Source: Paracoccus denitrificans
Lineage (GTDB): Bacteria > Pseudomonadota > Alphaproteobacteria > Rhodobacterales > Rhodobacteraceae
Length of the DNA: 64,000 nt
Direction: 5' to 3'
Assembly (NCBI GenBank): GCA_003240735.1
Contig: QFNE01000014.1
Span: forward strand, 1-64,000
Shown here piece by piece: positions 60,838 through 64,000 of this stretch. Under the pieces are notes generated by a model. It was given only the letters and a program-made list of their open reading frames with translations. It had not been told where the DNA came from and made no database searches. A program made the position numbers and the translations under genes. Numbering within the stretch: position 1 is the first letter of the stretch; each line of letters starts with the position of its first letter.

Positions 60838-61872
60838 TTAGCTGTCGTAGTCGATGACGTGGCGCAGCTGTTTTTCGTATTCCAGCGCCTTGCCGGTGCC
60901 CAGTGCCACGCAGCTCATCGGCTGGTCGGCAAGGCTGATCATCAGGCCGGTCTGTTCGCGAAGCGCCAGGTCCATTTCGCCCAGCATCGCACCGCCGCCG
61001 GTCAGCATCACGCCGCGATCGACGATATCCGCGCCCAGATCTGGGGGCGTCGCTTCCAGCGCGATCATCACCGCTTCGCAGATCTGCTGCACCGGCTCGG
61101 CCAGTGCTTCGCTGACCATGGCCTGGGTGATTTCCATTTCCTTCGGCACGCCGTTCAGAAGGTCGCGACCGCGCACCATCATCGTGGCGCCGCGTCCGTC
61201 GTCGGGCATCCGTGCCGTGCCGATGGCGGTCTTGACCTTTTCCGCGGTCTGTTCGCCGATCAGCAGGTTATGATGGCGACGGAGATAGTTGACGATGCCT
61301 TCGTCCATGCGGTCGCCACCGATGCGAACGGAACGGGCATAGACGACATCGCCAAGGGAGAGGACCGCAACCTCGGTCGTGCCGCCGCCGATATCGACGA
61401 CCATGCTGCCGGTCGGTTCGGTGATGGGCATGCCGGCCCCGATGGCCGCGGCGATGGGTTCAGCGATCAGCCCGGCCTTGCGCGCGCCTGCGGACAGGAC
61501 AGACTGACGGATCGCGCGCTTTTCGACCGGCGTCGCGCCGTGGGGCACACAGACGATAATCTTCGGTTTGGAAAACGTGGTGCGGCGGAAGACCTTCTTG
61601 ATGAAATGCTTGATCATCTCTTCGGCGCTGTCGAAATCGGCGATGACGCCGTCACGCATCGGGCGGATCGCCTCGATCGAGCCGGGAGTCCGGCCCAGCA
61701 TCAGCTTGGCATCTTCACCCACGGCCAGAACCTGTTTCTTGCCGTCCTTGACGTGAAACGCGACGACCGAGGGTTCGTTCAGGATGATGCCCTTGCCCTT
61801 GACGTAGATCAGCGTGTTCGCGGTCCCGAGGTCAATTGCAATATCCGTGGAAAACAGACCGCCGAATGCCAT
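60838..61872 (-). CDS. mreB: Actin-like cell-shape protein MreB
   Basis: The 344-residue bacterial actin has phosphate-1 FSTDIAIDLGTANTLIYVKGKGI, phosphate-2 GSMVVDIGGGTTEVAVLSLG and the adenosine motif ILTGGGAMLGEMD-type sequence (VMLTGGGAML). It forms membrane filaments that guide wall elongation and heads the operon. The upstream 150 bases have no gene and should contain the promoter. Confidence 0.97.
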   Translation of the reverse strand: MAFGGLFSTDIAIDLGTANTLIYVKGKGIILNEPSVVAFHVKDGKKQVLAVGEDAKLMLGRTPGSIEAIRPMRDGVIADFDSAEEMIKHFIKKVFRRTTFSKPKIIVCVPHGATPVEKRAIRQSVLSAGARKAGLIAEPIAAAIGAGMPITEPTGSMVVDIGGGTTEVAVLSLGDVVYARSVRIGGDRMDEGIVNYLRRHHNLLIGEQTAEKVKTAIGTARMPDDGRGATMMVRGRDLLNGVPKEMEITQAMVSEALAEPVQQICEAVMIALEATPPDLGADIVDRGVMLTGGGAMLGEMDLALREQTGLMISLADQPMSCVALGTGKALEYEKQLRHVIDYDS

Positions 61873-62075
61873 CTCACTATCCCTTCTGCCGTCCGTTTGA
61901 CCGGACCCTTGTTTGCGGCGTCCGTTGGTGGACGACGATTGTTAGGTCACCGCGGCCGAGTCGTCAGGGCGCAGATCGGAAGGACGTATAGGGCCGGGGC
62001 GGACACGTTGAAACCGTTAATTGCGTGATTTGGTGGTCTTTGGCGGTGATCCGCACGCGGCGTCAGTGTGATGTT

Positions 62076-62103
62076 AAAACGCCCCGCAGCGTGCTGCGGG
62101 GCG
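62076..62103 (-). terminator. Intrinsic terminator of leuA
   Basis: On the minus strand a perfect GC stem (CGCCCCGCAG pairing with CTGCGGGGCG, four-base loop) is followed by TTTTAAC. It lies 23 bases after the leuA stop codon. Confidence 0.88.
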
Positions 62104-62126
62104 CGGATCATGTCTGTCGCGACCGA

Positions 62127-63692
62127 TCAGTGAGAGTAGATCGTCACCTGCTTGGCGTCGCCATCCTTGCCCACGGCCTCGCGCCGCATCTTCAGGCGGT
62201 TCAGCGCGCCGACATAGGCCTTGACGCTGGCCAGAATGGTGTCGGTGTCGGCGGCCTGACCCGTGGCGATGCGGCCGTCCTCCTCCAGCCGGACACTGAC
62301 GGTTGCCTGCGCGTCGGTCCCTTCGGTCACGGCGTGAACCTGGTACAGCTGCAACGTGGCATCGTGGGGGAACAGCGCATCAACCGCATTGAAGGCAGCA
62401 TCGACCGGACCGTCGCCCTGACTGTCCAGTTGCTGTTCGTCATCGCCGACCAGCATGGTCAGGTTCGCGGTCGCAGGTTCACCTCCGCCGCAAATGACGC
62501 GCAGACTGCGGACCTGCAGGTAATCGCTGGTGGTGTTGGCCGTGCTGTCCTGCATCAGCGCAATCAGGTCGTCGTCGTAGACTTCCTTCTTGCGGTCGGC
62601 GAGCGCCTTGAACCGAACGAACACATCCTTCAGCTGGTTGTCCCCGATTTCATATCCCAGATCGGCCAACTTGGCGCGCAGCGCGGCGCGACCCGAATGC
62701 TTGCCCAGGACCAGCGAGGTATCGGCCAGACCGACGTCGGCGGGGCGCATGATCTCGAACGTCTCGGCGTTCTTCAGCATGCCGTCCTGATGGATGCCGG
62801 ATTCGTGGGCAAAGGCGTTCTTGCCAACGATCGCCTTGTTGAACTGAACCGGAAAGCCCGACACCTGCGCCACGCGACGGGAAATGCCCATGATCTTGCG
62901 GGTGTCGACGCCGGTCGTGAACGGCATGATGTCGTGGCGCACCTTCAGGGCCATCACGACCTCCTCCAGCGCAGTATTGCCAGCGCGTTCGCCCAGACCG
63001 TTGATCGTGCATTCGACCTGACGGGCGCCAGCCTCGACCGCGGCGAGGCTGTTGGCGGTCGCCATGCCCAGATCGTTGTGACAGTGCGTGGCAAAGATGA
63101 TCGAGTCCGCGCCGGGCACCCGCTCCAGCAACATGCGGATCAGATCGGCGGATTCGCGCGGCGCGGTATAGCCGACGGTATCGGGGATGTTGATCGTGGT
63201 CGCACCGGCCTTGATGGCGATTTCGACGACCCGGCACAGATAGTCGTGTTCCGTCCGCGTAGCGTCCATCGGCGACCATTGGACATTGTCACACAGGTTG
63301 CGGGCATGCGTTACGGTGTCGTGAATACGCTGTGCCATCTGGTCCTTGTCCAGATTGGGGATCGCGCGGTGCAGCGGAGATGTCCCGATGAACGTGTGAA
63401 TGCGGGGTTTGCGGGCGTTCTTCACGGCCTCCCAGCAGCGGTCGATGTCAGGGAACTGCGCGCGGGCCAACCCGCAGATCACGGCATTCTGGGACATCTT
63501 GGCGATTTCCGACACGGCGGCAAAGTCGCCTTCGGACGCGATGGGGAAGCCGGCTTCGATGACGTCGACCCCCATTTCGTCCAGCAGCTGGGCTATCTCC
63601 AGCTTTTCGGCGTGGGACATCGTGGCGCCGGGCGACTGTTCGCCGTCGCGCAGAGTGGTGTCGAAAATCAGGACGCGGTCTTTATCTGACAT
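62127..63692 (-). CDS. leuA: 2-isopropylmalate synthase
   Basis: LeuA condenses acetyl-CoA with 2-oxoisovalerate, the first step of leucine synthesis. The 521-residue product has the catalytic barrel (LIFDTTLRDGEQSPGATMS, metal motif HCHNDLG, NGLGERAGN) and the C-terminal LeuA dimer regulatory domain (RSLRVICGGGEPATANLTMLVG), where leucine feedback binds. The ATG is at 63690-63692. A leucine-rich leader peptide with a hairpin lies 80 bases upstream, so attenuation is likely. Confidence 0.97.
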   Translation of the reverse strand: MSDKDRVLIFDTTLRDGEQSPGATMSHAEKLEIAQLLDEMGVDVIEAGFPIASEGDFAAVSEIAKMSQNAVICGLARAQFPDIDRCWEAVKNARKPRIHTFIGTSPLHRAIPNLDKDQMAQRIHDTVTHARNLCDNVQWSPMDATRTEHDYLCRVVEIAIKAGATTINIPDTVGYTAPRESADLIRMLLERVPGADSIIFATHCHNDLGMATANSLAAVEAGARQVECTINGLGERAGNTALEEVVMALKVRHDIMPFTTGVDTRKIMGISRRVAQVSGFPVQFNKAIVGKNAFAHESGIHQDGMLKNAETFEIMRPADVGLADTSLVLGKHSGRAALRAKLADLGYEIGDNQLKDVFVRFKALADRKKEVYDDDLIALMQDSTANTTSDYLQVRSLRVICGGGEPATANLTMLVGDDEQQLDSQGDGPVDAAFNAVDALFPHDATLQLYQVHAVTEGTDAQATVSVRLEEDGRIATGQAADTDTILASVKAYVGALNRLKMRREAVGKDGDAKQVTIYSH

Positions 63693-63749
63693 GTTCTTGC
63701 TTCTTCTGCCTTGGAGCTGGTGTCTTTGTCGACCGGGCGCACAACCTGA

Positions 63750-63778
63750 CTGAGCGGCGGCCCGGCGGACCCGCTCAG
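63750..63778 (-). promoter_or_regulatory. Attenuator-like hairpin in the leuA leader
   Basis: On the minus strand CTGAGCGG pairs with CCGCTCAG around a GC-rich loop. The 5' arm overlaps the stop codon of the leader peptide. No clear U-tract follows, so it could be an anti-terminator or pause hairpin, or a terminator of a non-standard kind. A second symmetrical GGCGCC-TTGG-GGCGCC element (63823-63838) lies inside the leader frame and could compete with it. Confidence 0.55.
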
Positions 63779-63873
63779 CGCAGCGTAAGAAGAAGCAGAC
63801 CGCGGAGGTTCACGGCAAACGAGGCGCCTTGGGGCGCCCTCGGTGCGGTGGACAGGTGGTGAATCCGGGTCAT
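63775..63873 (-). CDS. leuL: leuA leader peptide
   Basis: A 32-residue frame from ATG 63871-63873 ends NLRGLLLLTLR and stop. Six leucine codons fall in the last ten sense codons, including three successive CTT codons, which are rare beside the CTG used in neighbouring genes. A GTG at 63808-63810 could start a 12-residue version (VNLRGLLLLTLR). The position just upstream of leuA, with a hairpin overlapping its stop, is the classical layout of leucine attenuation, where stalled ribosomes alter RNA folding. Confidence 0.75.
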   Translation of the reverse strand: MTRIHHLSTAPRAPQGASFAVNLRGLLLLTLR

Positions 63874-63904
63874 GGCCGGAACTATGGCCCGAGGATTTCG
63901 ATAT

Positions 63905-63940
63905 GAAAAGGGGCCAGCGGCGAAAAAAACCGCTGGCCCC
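63905..63940 (-). terminator. Strong intrinsic terminator of the upstream gene
   Basis: A perfect 11-bp stem (GGGGCCAGCGG pairing with CCGCTGGCCCC) with an A-rich loop. Read on the minus strand, it is followed by TTTTC. It isolates the leuA leader from the gene whose end is at 63970. Confidence 0.88.
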
Positions 63941-63969
63941 AAAACATGGCAAGACGTGCAGCGCGCCGT

Positions 63970-64000
63970 TCAGGCGGCGCAGCGTTCGAATTCAGACAGC
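63970..64000 (-). CDS. C-terminal end of an incoming gene (unidentified)
   Basis: The minus strand reads LSEFERCAA and a TGA stop at 63972-63970, thirty bases before a strong terminator. Only nine codons plus one base are in the window, so the product cannot be identified. The terminator placement is the main support that this is a real gene end. Confidence 0.35.
   Translation of the reverse strand, partial: LSEFERCAA

Noticed and set aside
62025..63689. 554-codon + strand frame over leuA
   Set aside because: Antisense to leuA; also runs through the leuA terminator.
63668..63952. 94-codon minus-strand frame overlapping the leuA start and its leader
   Set aside because: It runs through the strong terminator and hairpin and has no recognisable features; the leucine-rich leader in another frame explains the region better.
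1..64000. CRISPR arrays, complete insertion sequences, rRNA operons, replication origin
   Set aside because: No evenly spaced direct repeats, no intact transposase and no rRNA sequence were seen; the only mobility trace is the integrase relic.

Overview
The window is high-GC, densely packed bacterial chromosome. Gene content and sequence style point to an alphaproteobacterium of the family Rhodobacteraceae, possibly Paracoccus-like. Supporting features are a TTG-started secG, an Asp-type (non-zinc) HemB, an Entner-Doudoroff edd, a DUF2842 protein, a long mreBCD-mrdA-rodA shape operon, and many stop/start overlaps of the TGATG or ATGA kind. I infer this from the sequences; no database was searched.

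Layout. 1-9.5 kb holds housekeeping genes: a truncated class III CoA-transferase, a DsbA-like oxidoreductase, a DciA-like protein, mutY, a DMT permease, argF, a candidate 39-residue membrane protein, arginase, ssb, a lytic transglycosylase and hemB. 9.5-22.8 kb holds mfd, an Aer-type PAS protein, pyrG, secG, hisA, edd with a GntR-like operator, purA and a thiamine diphosphokinase. 22.8-32.2 kb is a peptide/opine-type ABC uptake cluster split into two divergent arms, with an FAD oxidoreductase, an M20 amidohydrolase and a LysR regulator. 32.2-43 kb holds lpdA, an unusual MFS-DUF924 fusion, queA, an SseB-like protein, a uracil-DNA-glycosylase-like protein, a capsule-export pair (kpsT, kpsE) coupled to kdsA, and a HI0933-type flavoprotein.

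43.1-48.5 kb looks like a small genomic island. A tRNA-Gln gene is followed at once by a decayed tyrosine-integrase gene. Then comes a three-gene ferric-siderophore cassette: a TonB receptor with a candidate iron-Rhodo-box, a periplasmic binding protein, and a DUF2218-SIP ferric-siderophore reductase. No permease or ATPase for the siderophore is present. 48.5-53.5 kb carries a TauABC-type sulfonate transporter divergent from ssuD, which is followed by a gluconokinase and a DoxX protein. 53.6-62 kb carries a ProP-type osmolyte transporter, ghrA and the cell-shape operon. The window ends with leuA preceded by a leucine-rich leader peptide and hairpin (a probable attenuator), a strong terminator, and the last codons of an incoming gene.

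No single wholly new system stands out. The most unusual items are the iron island with its relic integrase, the MFS-DUF924 fusion that keeps an internal ribosome-binding site, the soluble Aer-type PAS protein, the leucine attenuator, and several small genes below usual annotation thresholds.
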